A stretch of DNA of 38,729 nucleotides from Dehalococcoidia bacterium. Its GTDB lineage: Bacteria; Chloroflexota; Dehalococcoidia; Lucifugimonadales; Lucifugimonadaceae. Below, piece by piece: positions 17,671 through 27,241 of the stretch; positions within the stretch are counted from its first letter, which is position 1, and each line of letters opens with the position of its first letter. The notes beneath the pieces were generated by a model, which saw nothing but the letters and a program-made list of their open reading frames with translations, did no database searches and was not told the origin of the DNA. The stretch spans positions 1 through 38,729 of the forward strand of contig PBNX01000026.1 in NCBI GenBank assembly GCA_002723375.1, read 5' to 3'. Position numbers and translations under genes: made by a program.

Positions 17671-18558
17671 ATGAGTAAAGTTGGATTTATAGGTCTTGGC
17701 AATATGGGTAGCGGAATGGCAAATAATCTTGTAAATAAAGATACTTATTTGAACGTATTTACTAGATCAAAATCAAAATTAATTCCTTTTGTTGAAAAAG
17801 GCGCCTTTTCCCATGACACAATTAAGTCTCTATCTAATGAATCTGAAATTATACTAGCATGTCTTCCGGATGTTGAAACTTCACTAGAAGTTTTTTTGGG
17901 TAAAGATGGGATTTTAAATGAAGCAAGCCCCGGAACTATAATAGTTGATCATAGTACAGTTGATGTTGAAACTTCTAAATTGATATGGGAAAAATCTTTA
18001 GATAAAAATTTATATTTTATTGATGCTCCAATTAGTGGCGGACCAATAGGTGCACGTGAAGGCACGCTAACAATAATGTGCGGAGGTGACAGCATAGCAT
18101 TCGAAAAGGCTAAGCCAATTTTTAGTAAAATGGGCACAACTGTTGTGCATATGGGGGGGCCAGGAACTGGAACATCCATGAAAATAGTTAATCAGCTCCT
18201 AACTTCGGTCAATACTGTTGCTGCAATGGAGGCAGCAATTCTTGCAGATAATTGCGGAATAGATATAAATTCAGTAATAAAAATTCTTTCAAAGAGTTTT
18301 GGAGGAAGCAAAATGGTTGAAAGAAACATGCCTATATACATTAAAGAAAGATATGAAAACTCTTCCGCTCCAATAAGGAATATTATTAAAGACTTAAAAA
18401 TTATTTCTGAAATGAGTAAACAAATGAACTTGAATCTACCATTAACTGCTCTATCATTAAATTTATTTGAGGAAACAAATAAATTAGATATTAAAGAACC
18501 TGATATAGCTAGTGTTGCAATATATTTAAATAAGTTATCAATAAACAAGGAGGTTTAA
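17671..18558 (+). CDS. NAD(P)-dependent beta-hydroxyacid dehydrogenase (3-hydroxyisobutyrate / tartronate semialdehyde reductase-like)
   Basis: 'VGFIGLGNMGSGMANNLV', 'DAPISGGPIGAREGTLTIMCGG', 'GPGTGTSMKIVNQLL'. Start moved from 17656 to ATG 17671, preceded by GGAGG (17662-17666 region). Confidence 0.9.
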   Translation: MSKVGFIGLGNMGSGMANNLVNKDTYLNVFTRSKSKLIPFVEKGAFSHDTIKSLSNESEIILACLPDVETSLEVFLGKDGILNEASPGTIIVDHSTVDVETSKLIWEKSLDKNLYFIDAPISGGPIGAREGTLTIMCGGDSIAFEKAKPIFSKMGTTVVHMGGPGTGTSMKIVNQLLTSVNTVAAMEAAILADNCGIDINSVIKILSKSFGGSKMVERNMPIYIKERYENSSAPIRNIIKDLKIISEMSKQMNLNLPLTALSLNLFEETNKLDIKEPDIASVAIYLNKLSINKEV

Positions 18559-19620
18559 ATGAATGAATATAAAATAGCTGTAATTCCTGGAGACGGAATA
18601 GGGAAAGAGGTAGTCAGGGAGGCCTGTAAGGTCTTGGATAATGCATCAACTTTAAATAACTTCAGCCTCAGTTACGAGTTTTTTAATTGGGGGTCAGATT
18701 ATTATTTTAAAAACAATACAATGATGCCAATAGACGGCTTGGAAATTTTAAGTCAATTTGATGCAATTTTTTTAGGAGCAGTAGGGGACCCAAAAATTCA
18801 AGATCATATAACGTTAAATGGATTACTTTTACCTATAAGAAGAAAATTTGATCAATTTGTTTGCTTGAGACCCTCTACTTTATTTGAAGGTGTAAAGTCA
18901 CCATTAAATGGAATTAATCCTGGCGAGATAGACCTTGTTGTTGTTAGAGAAAACACAGAAGGAGAGTATGCGAACGTTGGAGGCTTTCAATATGAAGATT
19001 TTGATGATGAAATTGCAATTCAATCAGCAGTTTTTACAAGAAAAGGCACAGAAAGGGTTATAAGATATGCCTTTAATTTAGCAATGGAGAGAAATAAAAA
19101 ATTAACATCAATTACTAAATCTAATGCTCAAGGATATTCTATGGTCTTGTGGGATAAGGTTTTTAAAGAGGTTTCAAAAGACTACCCAGAAGTTAAAACT
19201 AACTCCTTATTAATAGATGCTGCTTGTATGGATTTTATTAGGAAGCCTTCAGAATTCGATGTTGTTGTTGCAAGTAATTTATTTGGAGATATTCTTACAG
19301 ATATAGCAGCAATGATTACTGGTGGGCTTGGCTTAGCATCAAGTGGAAATATATCAGAAAACAACGACAATCCATCTATGTTTGAACCTACACATGGAAG
19401 TGCGCCTGATATAGAAGGTAAAAATATTGCTAATCCGTTAGCACAGATTTTAACAGGAGCAATGATGTTATCTTATTTAGGTGAAAACACTGCAGCAGAT
19501 TCAATTCGGGGTGCAGTAAAAGGCGTTTTAAAGACAGGAAACAGTATTACATCTGATCTTGGAGGGAATGCTACTACAACTGAATGCACTAAAGAAGTAA
19601 TAAAAAAATTAAATGAATAA
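18559..19620 (+). CDS. Isocitrate/isopropylmalate dehydrogenase family, tartrate dehydrogenase (TtuC)-like
   Basis: 353 aa; 'VIPGDGIGKEVVREA', 'LNGLLLPIRRKFDQFVCLRP', 'VVVRENTEGEYANVGG', 'FEPTHGSAPDIEGKNIANP'. The 'GLLLPIRR.FDQ..CLRP' segment favours the tartrate/malate dehydrogenase subgroup over LeuB. Confidence 0.87.
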   Translation: MNEYKIAVIPGDGIGKEVVREACKVLDNASTLNNFSLSYEFFNWGSDYYFKNNTMMPIDGLEILSQFDAIFLGAVGDPKIQDHITLNGLLLPIRRKFDQFVCLRPSTLFEGVKSPLNGINPGEIDLVVVRENTEGEYANVGGFQYEDFDDEIAIQSAVFTRKGTERVIRYAFNLAMERNKKLTSITKSNAQGYSMVLWDKVFKEVSKDYPEVKTNSLLIDAACMDFIRKPSEFDVVVASNLFGDILTDIAAMITGGLGLASSGNISENNDNPSMFEPTHGSAPDIEGKNIANPLAQILTGAMMLSYLGENTAADSIRGAVKGVLKTGNSITSDLGGNATTTECTKEVIKKLNE

Positions 19621-20572
19621 AAATTTTCATAAACTAGGTCTTGGCGGTGCAACTTTTGGAAATATTTTGGCTGATGGAATTTTTGGCGGAGTAAATCAAG
19701 AAAAATCAATTGAAATAATTGATTATGCATATGAATCTGGGATAAGAATTTTTGATACAGCTCCGTTATATGGATTTGGAAGAAGCGAATTATGGTATGG
19801 AAGGGCCTTAAAAGGGAAGAAGAGAGAAAGCTTAAATTTAACTTCTAAATGCGGAAGGCTAATAAGAAATTCAAGGAATAAAAAAAATTCTAAAATTAAT
19901 GAAATTGATATAGATAAAGGTTATGGAGAGCCTATATTTGATTACACGCCAGACGGAATTAGAAGGTCCGTAGAAGAATCTTTAATAAGATTAAAAACTG
20001 ATTATTTAGATACACTTTTACTCCATGACCCTGACCAAGGGGGCCTTGAAAAAGAGGCTTTAATTTTTGCTTTCCCAGAAATGATGAAGATGAAAGAAGA
20101 AGGGATAATTAAAAAAATTGGCTGCGGAATTAATGAATGTGAAATGCCTATTCGATTTATGAAAAATATAGACTTAGATAAAATTCTTATAGCCGGAAGA
20201 TATACTCTTTTGGAAAACACTAAATCATCTGAATTTATTAAAATATGTGAAAAAAATGATGTTCAGGTAATCATAGGAGGACCTTATAATAGTGGAATTT
20301 TGGCAAGAGATCTTAATTCTCCGGTTTCATATAATTATGAGGTAGCCCCTAAAGATTTAATTATTAAAGCAAAAAATATAGAAAGGACTACTAATAAATT
20401 TAATGTTTCCTTAAAATCTGCTGCTTTAAATTTCGTGTTAAAAAATACTCAAGTTTTTTCTGTTGTTCCGGGTATGAGCTCTATTAATGAAGTCAGAGAT
20501 AATATACAAATAGCAAATGAAGCTATGCCAGAGGAATTATGGGCTAGTCTTTCTAAAGATAAATTTATATAA
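19613..20572 (+). CDS. Aldo/keto reductase
   Basis: 319 aa; 'GIRIFDTAPLYGFGRSELWYGRALKG', 'RSVEESLIRLKTDYLDTLLLHDPDQGG', 'FSVVPGMSSINEVRDNI'. Confidence 0.92.
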   Translation: MNKNFHKLGLGGATFGNILADGIFGGVNQEKSIEIIDYAYESGIRIFDTAPLYGFGRSELWYGRALKGKKRESLNLTSKCGRLIRNSRNKKNSKINEIDIDKGYGEPIFDYTPDGIRRSVEESLIRLKTDYLDTLLLHDPDQGGLEKEALIFAFPEMMKMKEEGIIKKIGCGINECEMPIRFMKNIDLDKILIAGRYTLLENTKSSEFIKICEKNDVQVIIGGPYNSGILARDLNSPVSYNYEVAPKDLIIKAKNIERTTNKFNVSLKSAALNFVLKNTQVFSVVPGMSSINEVRDNIQIANEAMPEELWASLSKDKFI

Positions 20573-20735
20573 AAGTTAAGAATATTAAAGCTAAAATTGA
20601 TAATAATGAAAGGATCCAAATAGTAATTTTTATACTTTTTTGATTTATATTTTTTTGCTTTTTATTATTTTTTTCTAAGCATTCTACGCAAGTGCAGTAG
20701 GGTGGATGCCCTTCTCTGTAGGACCTATCATCCAT
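20565..20735 (-). CDS. Small putative metal-binding, C-terminally anchored membrane protein (56 aa)
   Basis: Missing from the ORF track. Reverse strand ATG (20735-20733): MDDRSYREGHPPYCTCVECLEKNNKKQKNINQKSIKITIWILSLLSILALIFLTFI*; 'HPPYCTCVEC' motif followed by a TM helix. Confidence 0.7.
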   Translation of the reverse strand: MDDRSYREGHPPYCTCVECLEKNNKKQKNINQKSIKITIWILSLLSILALIFLTFI

Positions 20736-20807
20736 ATTTTTATTTTTCCTATTGCTAGTTTATACTCAATCTTAATAATATTTATTTATTAATTTACCAA
20801 CTTTAAT

Positions 20808-21377
20808 ATGTCCTTTGAATCAGAAAATACAACACCTAGTATAATTTTATGTGTTTTTCCCCATTTGGAAAAAATATTATTACTAAATTCTATAGATTCC
20901 ACTAAAAATATAATCACTTTAAATTCTAAAATTATGTTTAACGATGATTTTTATGATTCTATTGAATCAAAATTTAGTGAAGAAATAAGGTCGGGTAGAT
21001 TTTCAATACTTAGTCCAAATGGAGTCCCAGAAAAAATTGAAACCATATTAAGAGATGAAACGATTTCAAGAATAATGGATTCAATTAAAGATGAATTTGG
21101 GTATTTTGAAGAAATATCTCAGGAATTAATTTCGATTTTCTTCTTTTCTGGACAAGTCCTAAGCTTTAATAAAAAAGAATTAATGTCAGCAATATCAATT
21201 ATATATAAAGATAGGTTTAGCAAAGAATCATTAGAAGAGATGTCTGAGACTTTATTTCAATTGTCCCTTAAAGAAAAAAATATAATTGATAAATCAAAAA
21301 ATAATGATCTTTATGATCTAATTACAGGTCAGCAGGGCGAATTTGCTACAATTTGGGACAAAGACAGCATTACTTAG
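20808..21377 (+). CDS. Uncharacterized protein upstream of alaS
   Basis: 189 aa open frame, codirectional and 13 bp from alaS; no family recognised. Confidence 0.65.
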   Translation: MSFESENTTPSIILCVFPHLEKILLLNSIDSTKNIITLNSKIMFNDDFYDSIESKFSEEIRSGRFSILSPNGVPEKIETILRDETISRIMDSIKDEFGYFEEISQELISIFFFSGQVLSFNKKELMSAISIIYKDRFSKESLEEMSETLFQLSLKEKNIIDKSKNNDLYDLITGQQGEFATIWDKDSIT

Positions 21378-21390
21378 ATAAAAAATTAAT

Positions 21391-24255
21391 ATGAAATCAA
21401 AAAGTTCCAGTGAAATAAGAAAAATATTTTTAGATTTTTTTAATTCAAAAGACCACCTTATTCATCCACCTTCTTCATTAATACCATCCAACGATCCAAC
21501 ATTACTCCTTACTAATTCAGGAATGGCTCAGTTTAAATCATATTTTTCTGGGGAATCCGAGCCTCCTAGTGAAAGAATAGCTACAGCCCAAAAATCATTC
21601 AGGACAACAGATATAGATGAGGTTGGAGACACAACTCACCTAACATTATTTGAAATGCTGGGAAACTTTTCTTTTGGAAATTACTTCAAGGAAGACGCAT
21701 GTAAATGGGCATTAGAATTAATGACAAAGCATTTAGGTTTTAAATATGAAAAAATATTTATTACTGTGCACAATGATGATAAAGATTGTGCAAAAATATG
21801 GGAAAATCTAGGTATACCAAAAGAAAAAATTTACTTTTTTGATGACAAGGATAATTGGTGGGGGCCTGCGGGTGACGAAGGGCCCTGTGGTCCTTGTAGC
21901 GAACTTCATTATTATGTTGGTAATGAAAAAGAAAATAATTTCAAAAAACTTTCTAAATCAAAATCTTGGGGGCCTAATGTTCATGAAGATTTTGTTGAAC
22001 TTTACAATTTAGTATTTACACAGTTTTATCACAATTTAGATGGCACAAGAAAAGAGTTACCTAAAAAAAATATTGATACTGGAATGGGCCTAGAAAGAGT
22101 TGCAACAATATTGCAAGGCAAGAATTCTATATATGAAACTGATCTTTTTCAAGATGTAATAAAGAAAATTGAGGATGCCTCAGGCTACAAATGGCAAATA
22201 GACAAAAAAATAGGCTCTACAACTTCTGACAAAGCAATAGCAGTTTTAGCAGAGCATTCCAGGTCTGCAACATTTTTGATAGCTGATGGTGTGATACCTG
22301 AAAATATAGGCAGGGGGTACATACTCAGGAGATTGATTAGGAAAGCTATGAGATACGGCCTAGAACTAAACTTAAAAGAAGATTTTTTAATAGATTTAGC
22401 TGAAATAATTGCTAAAAATATGTCTGATTTTTATCCTGAATTATCAGATAACCTGAGTTTCATAAAAAAAGTGCTTGAAAATGAATGTGCTAGTTTTTCA
22501 AAAACATTAAGAACAGGTTCAAAAATTTTAGAAGATTTTTCATCAGATAGAGTTAAATTGGAAAAACAAATAAAAAAAATTGATTCTGAAAACAAAGATG
22601 ATGAAAAATTTATAATTAAATTTATAGAAAGCGAAATAGGCAGACAAGGAATAATCAGTGATTTACTTCAAAAAGAATTAAAATTAGGAGAGGCGCTCAA
22701 CATTGCCAATAAAAAATATTTTTCTTTATTGAGAAAAAATATAACAACTACCTCATGGGGAAATGAAATTTCCTATTTAGAGGTTTGTTATTTATATGAC
22801 ACCCTTGGCTTTCCTTATGAAGTCACATTAGAATATTGCTCTCAACAAAACCTTATTCTTAATAAACAAAAATTTGATAATTTAATGTCCAACCTACAAA
22901 AATTATCAAAAACTACTAGTGATTTTGGGGGAGACAAAAGCTTAGTTAATTTGATGACTGAGTTAAAAATTAATAAAACTGATTTTAAAGGTTATATTGA
23001 TACTACATCTAAATCTAAAGTTATTGCTCTCATAGAAAAGGATCTTTCTAAAAAAATAAATAGTGCCCAAAAGGACGAAGAGGTATATTTAATATTAGAT
23101 GAAACTCCGTTTTATCCAGAAGGCGGGGGTCAAGTTGGTGATAAAGGGTTATTATCAAATGAAAAAACGTCACTAGAAGTTTTAGACACAACCTCAGAGG
23201 TAGATGGATATATATTTCATAAATGCATAGTTAAAAAAGGAGTTATTTCTAAGGGAGATAATTTAACATCAACAGTTGATATTGATCTCAGAAATGGATC
23301 AAAGAGGAATCATACTGGTACACATTTATTACATGCTTCTTTAAGAGAAATATTAGGAAAGCATGTTCATCAACAAGGGTCTCTAGTATCACCAGACAGA
23401 CTTAGGTTTGATTTTACTCATCTTAATAAAATGTCTAAAGAAGAAATAGATTCAGTTGAAAAATTAATGAATTCAAAAATTCGAGCTAACTTGCCTGTTA
23501 AAAAACATGAAACTTCATATTCAGAAGCTATAAATAATGGAGCGATTGCCTTCTTTGGAGATAAATATGGAAAAGATGTAAGAACTGTGGAAATATCAAA
23601 TGGGTCTAAATTTAGCTATGAATTATGCGGAGGAACACATTGCGAGTATACCGGAGAAATTGGATCATTTTATATTATTTCTGAATCTAGTATTGCATCA
23701 GGTGTCAGAAGAATAGAAGCTGTGACTGGTATAAATGCAGAAAATTATGCAAAAAAACAATTTGATTTACTGAGATCCATATCTAGTGACTTAAACGTAT
23801 CAACAAATGAAATTACATCTAAAATTATGCAGTTTAATAAACAAATAAAGGAACTAAAAAAAGAATTAGGCTCAACTGGCAATAAGGATGCAAACAAATT
23901 AATTAATAATTTAGTTGAAAAAATAGAAAAATTTAACGATATAAACTGTATTATTCAAGAAGTTAATTTAGACGCTAAAGAAATCAGAAATATTGCTGAA
24001 CAATTAAAGGAAAGAATAAGTGGGGTTGTTGCATTGTTCTCAATTGACGAAAACAAATTAACAATAGTAATTGCAATTAATAAAAACTTAACTAACAAAC
24101 TTGATTCACAAAAAATAATAAAAGAACTTGGGTCAATAATTGGTGGTGGTGGTGGTGGAAAGCCAGGCATCGCTCAGGCAGGTGGATCTAATATAAAAGG
24201 TATTAAAGAAGCAATTGAATTAACTCGAACTCTAATCAAAGATGGACTTAAATAA
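21391..24255 (+). CDS. alaS: Alanyl-tRNA synthetase
   Basis: 954 aa; 'RTTDIDEVGDTTHLTLFEMLGNFSFGNYFKEDA', 'NRTGTHLLHASLR' type editing motif 'NHTGTHLLHASLREILGKHV', 'ELCGGTHCEYTGEIG', C-terminal 'GGGGGGKPGIAQAGG'. Confidence 0.98.
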   Translation: MKSKSSSEIRKIFLDFFNSKDHLIHPPSSLIPSNDPTLLLTNSGMAQFKSYFSGESEPPSERIATAQKSFRTTDIDEVGDTTHLTLFEMLGNFSFGNYFKEDACKWALELMTKHLGFKYEKIFITVHNDDKDCAKIWENLGIPKEKIYFFDDKDNWWGPAGDEGPCGPCSELHYYVGNEKENNFKKLSKSKSWGPNVHEDFVELYNLVFTQFYHNLDGTRKELPKKNIDTGMGLERVATILQGKNSIYETDLFQDVIKKIEDASGYKWQIDKKIGSTTSDKAIAVLAEHSRSATFLIADGVIPENIGRGYILRRLIRKAMRYGLELNLKEDFLIDLAEIIAKNMSDFYPELSDNLSFIKKVLENECASFSKTLRTGSKILEDFSSDRVKLEKQIKKIDSENKDDEKFIIKFIESEIGRQGIISDLLQKELKLGEALNIANKKYFSLLRKNITTTSWGNEISYLEVCYLYDTLGFPYEVTLEYCSQQNLILNKQKFDNLMSNLQKLSKTTSDFGGDKSLVNLMTELKINKTDFKGYIDTTSKSKVIALIEKDLSKKINSAQKDEEVYLILDETPFYPEGGGQVGDKGLLSNEKTSLEVLDTTSEVDGYIFHKCIVKKGVISKGDNLTSTVDIDLRNGSKRNHTGTHLLHASLREILGKHVHQQGSLVSPDRLRFDFTHLNKMSKEEIDSVEKLMNSKIRANLPVKKHETSYSEAINNGAIAFFGDKYGKDVRTVEISNGSKFSYELCGGTHCEYTGEIGSFYIISESSIASGVRRIEAVTGINAENYAKKQFDLLRSISSDLNVSTNEITSKIMQFNKQIKELKKELGSTGNKDANKLINNLVEKIEKFNDINCIIQEVNLDAKEIRNIAEQLKERISGVVALFSIDENKLTIVIAINKNLTNKLDSQKIIKELGSIIGGGGGGKPGIAQAGGSNIKGIKEAIELTRTLIKDGLK

Positions 24256-24664
24256 AATAAATAATATCCTTGGTCTTGATTATGGAGAAAGAAGAATTGG
24301 GGTATCTTTTTCTGTTTTGGATGGAAAAATGGCTATTCCTCATTCAATAATTTCATATAAAAAAATAGAAGATGCTCTAAAAAAATTAAAAAATATTATT
24401 TCAGAACTTAAGGTTGAAATGATAGTTTTAGGGTTGCCAATAACTATGAAAAACATAAGGGGGTTTAAAGCAGAAGAAGTTATTAGATTTAAAGATATCT
24501 TAGAAGAAGAAACTAATTTAAAAGTTATTTTAGAAGATGAAAGGCTTTCAACTTTACAAGCAAAAAAAGCTATAAACCCAAATTCAAAGAATAAATATGT
24601 TGATGATGCTTCTGCAACCATCATTTTAAATAGTTTTTTAGAAAAAAAGGCTAGGAAAGCATGA
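24242..24664 (+). CDS. ruvX: Putative Holliday junction resolvase / pre-16S rRNA nuclease YqgF
   Basis: 140 aa; 'ILGLDYGERRIGVSFSVLDGKMAIP', 'IVLGLPITMKN', 'VILEDERLSTLQA', 'VDDASATIILNSFL'. Confidence 0.93.
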   Translation: MDLNKINNILGLDYGERRIGVSFSVLDGKMAIPHSIISYKKIEDALKKLKNIISELKVEMIVLGLPITMKNIRGFKAEEVIRFKDILEEETNLKVILEDERLSTLQAKKAINPNSKNKYVDDASATIILNSFLEKKARKA

Positions 24665-25494
24665 AAAAAATTGGAATTTTGGGAAATCCCTTGTCGCACT
24701 CCCTGTCTCCAATTATGCATAATGCGGCCATAAAGCATCTAAAATTAAATTTGGAATTTGAGAAATGGGAAATCGATCAATTTACTTTGTCAGGCTTTTT
24801 CTCAAATTTAGAAAAAAATCAAATTATAGGTGGCTGCGTAACAATTCCTTTTAAAGAAAAACTATTTGATTATTGCTCAGATTTGCACGATAGTGTAAAA
24901 CGAATTGGTGCAATTAATTGGTTCAAAGTAGAAAATGACAAAATAATAGGTTTTAATACAGATCATATTGGTTTTCACAACTCATTACCTGAATCAATAA
25001 AAAAGTCATTAGGCAAAATAAATATTGTTGTTATAGGTGCAGGAGGGTCATCAAAAGCTGCAGTTGAATCTCTTATTTCAAATGGGTCTAAAAAATTATC
25101 AATAATTAACAGGACAATCAAGAATGCAGAGGATATTTCTGCTAAATACCCCAACTCAAACATAATCACTTCTGAAATTGGCAGTATTCATTCAGAAAAA
25201 TTAATAAAAGAAGCCAATCTAATAATTAATACAACATCACTTGGCATGAGTAGCGGCCCAGCCCCAAACAATTCAATTATTAATGATATCAAGTTAAATA
25301 ATGATATTATTGGCTTTGATCTTGTTTATTCCCCTATAAAAACTCCTTTTTTAAACGCAATAGAAAATTGTGGAGGAAAAGCTATAACAGGGATATCAAT
25401 GCTCATTCACCAAGCTATAGAAGGATTAGAACTTATTACTGGCGAAAATTGTCCTTACGAAATAATGGAAAAATCAATCATTAGCGAATTGTAA
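24661..25494 (+). CDS. aroE: Shikimate dehydrogenase
   Basis: 277 aa; 'GILGNPLSHSLSPIMHNAAI', 'GGCVTIPFKEKLFDYC', 'AINWF', 'GFNTDHIGF', 'VVIGAGGSSKAAV', 'NTTSLGM', 'GISMLIHQA'. Confidence 0.97.
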   Translation: MKKIGILGNPLSHSLSPIMHNAAIKHLKLNLEFEKWEIDQFTLSGFFSNLEKNQIIGGCVTIPFKEKLFDYCSDLHDSVKRIGAINWFKVENDKIIGFNTDHIGFHNSLPESIKKSLGKINIVVIGAGGSSKAAVESLISNGSKKLSIINRTIKNAEDISAKYPNSNIITSEIGSIHSEKLIKEANLIINTTSLGMSSGPAPNNSIINDIKLNNDIIGFDLVYSPIKTPFLNAIENCGGKAITGISMLIHQAIEGLELITGENCPYEIMEKSIISEL

Positions 25495-25536
25495 TAACTA
25501 CTATTAAAGCTATAAACTCTTTATAAGGAGAACATT

Positions 25537-26715
25537 ATGTTTAGATTTTTAACTGCTGGCGAATCACATGGGCCCGGATTGTCTGTTCTATTAGACGGAA
25601 TTCCAGCCGGATTAGACATATCAGAAGATACCATTAAGGTTGATCTTCAAAGAAGACAAAAAGGTTTCGGTCGAGGAGGCCGAATGAAAATAGAAAAAGA
25701 TCATGCTGTTATAAGATCAGGTATTAGGCATGGCGTATCATTAGGCTCACCAATATCTTTATGGATCGAAAACCTTGATCATAAAAACTGGGAAAGTGCG
25801 ATGTCACCTTACCCGGTTGATGATTCTGTAGATAAAAAAGAATTTTCTAATACTGTGCCAGGTCATGCTGATTTTGCTGGTGCTTTAAAATACAAACAAC
25901 ACGACCTCAGAAATGTTCTTGAAAGGGCTAGTGCAAGAGAAACAACAGCTCGGGTGGCTGCAGGTGCAATTTGCAAGATATTTTTATCAAAGTTCGGTAT
26001 TTATATAAAAAGTAAAGTTTTGTCTATTGGAGGAATAGAATCAGAAATAGAAGAGGATATTAATAATGCTGATTGGCAATATGCTGAAAATTCCGAAGTA
26101 AGGACAACTTCTCCGGAATTGGAAAAAAAATTTATTGATGCAATTTTAAAATCTAAAAAAGATAGAACTACTATCGGAGGAGTTTTTCAAGTTGTTGCAT
26201 TTAACTTGCCTGTTGGGTTAGGAAGTTTTTCCCAGTGGGATAGAAAATTGGATGGAAAAATTGCCCAAGCAATGATGAGTATTAATGCTGTAAAAGGTGT
26301 AGAGATAGGAAATGGATTTAAAAATACAAAGAAACCAGGAAGAGATGTTCAAGATGTTATTGTTCCAGATAAAAAAGATAAGAGAAATTTTAAACATTTA
26401 ACAAATCATGCAGGAGGACTCGAAGGGGGAGTAACAAATGGAGAACCAATTATAGTAAATGTGGCTATAAAACCAATTGCTACAATGACTAGCCCTCTTC
26501 CTTCAGTTGATATAAACACTGGCGAAAAAGTTCCAGCTCAATACAATAGAAGCGATATATGCCAAGTGCCCCCGGCATGCGTTATAGGAGAAGCGATGTT
26601 AGCCATCTCTTTAACTGACGTATTATTGGAGAAATTTGGGGGAGATCATATAGATGAAATAATATCTAATGTTTCTAGTTATACAAGCACGCACAATGAG
26701 TTTGGTGGAAAATAA
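25537..26715 (+). CDS. aroC: Chorismate synthase
   Basis: 392 aa; 'TAGESHGPGLSVLLDGIPAGL', 'RRQKGFGRGGRMKIEKD', 'PGHADFAGALKYKQHDLRNVLERASARETTARVAAGAI'. Confidence 0.98.
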   Translation: MFRFLTAGESHGPGLSVLLDGIPAGLDISEDTIKVDLQRRQKGFGRGGRMKIEKDHAVIRSGIRHGVSLGSPISLWIENLDHKNWESAMSPYPVDDSVDKKEFSNTVPGHADFAGALKYKQHDLRNVLERASARETTARVAAGAICKIFLSKFGIYIKSKVLSIGGIESEIEEDINNADWQYAENSEVRTTSPELEKKFIDAILKSKKDRTTIGGVFQVVAFNLPVGLGSFSQWDRKLDGKIAQAMMSINAVKGVEIGNGFKNTKKPGRDVQDVIVPDKKDKRNFKHLTNHAGGLEGGVTNGEPIIVNVAIKPIATMTSPLPSVDINTGEKVPAQYNRSDICQVPPACVIGEAMLAISLTDVLLEKFGGDHIDEIISNVSSYTSTHNEFGGK

Positions 26716-27241
26716 TTTCGAATACAACCTAATTTTTTTAGTAGGGCAGTCAGGTTCAGGTAAAACTTCTTGCGGAAAAATATTATCCGACTTAATTAGT
26801 TGGACTTTTATTGATACAGATGAGGAATTAATACTAAAGCATGGAAAGTCTATAAATGATATTTTTAAGGAAAATGGAGAAGAGTTTTTTAGATCTGAAG
26901 AATTAATGATTGTTAAAGAATTAATTAAAAAAAGTAATTTGGTTATTTCAACTGGAGGAGGCATGCCTGAAATTAAAAACATAATGGGCCTAATGAATTA
27001 TTTTGGTGCAACTTTCTGGTTAAAAACTAGCCCTTTGGAGATAGAGGCAAGATTAGTGAAATCTAATAAAAATCACAGGCCTCTGCTTTTTAATAATGAT
27101 TTAAGCTTAATAGAAAATTTAGAACAACAAGCAAAAAACCGATATTCTTATTATTCGAGAGCATCATTTCATATTGATACGGACAAGAAAGATATAGAGG
27201 ATGTTGCTTTAGAAATGAAGGAAGCTTTGTATAAATCATGA
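26696..27241 (+). CDS. aroK: Shikimate kinase
   Basis: 'LIFLVGQSGSGKTSCGKILSDLISWTFIDTDEELILKHGKSINDIFKENGEEFFRSEE', 'VISTGGGMP'. ATG 26696 preferred over TTG 26669 because it overlaps aroC less. Confidence 0.95.
   Translation: MSLVENNFEYNLIFLVGQSGSGKTSCGKILSDLISWTFIDTDEELILKHGKSINDIFKENGEEFFRSEELMIVKELIKKSNLVISTGGGMPEIKNIMGLMNYFGATFWLKTSPLEIEARLVKSNKNHRPLLFNNDLSLIENLEQQAKNRYSYYSRASFHIDTDKKDIEDVALEMKEALYKS

Noticed and set aside
18192-18548. Minus-strand 118-aa ORF opposite the HIBDH-like gene
   Set aside because: Antisense within a clear dehydrogenase CDS.
24141-24158. GGT-repeat microsatellite as a possible phase-variable tract
   Set aside because: It encodes the conserved glycine-rich AlaS C-terminal motif (GGGGGGKP.IAQAGG); in-frame and explained by protein function.
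24340-24738. Minus-strand 132-aa ORF opposite ruvX/aroE
   Set aside because: Covers two strong CDSs in antisense; Ser/Phe-rich shadow translation.
26623-26982. Minus-strand 119-aa ORF opposite aroC/aroK
   Set aside because: Antisense to the conserved P-loop region of aroK.
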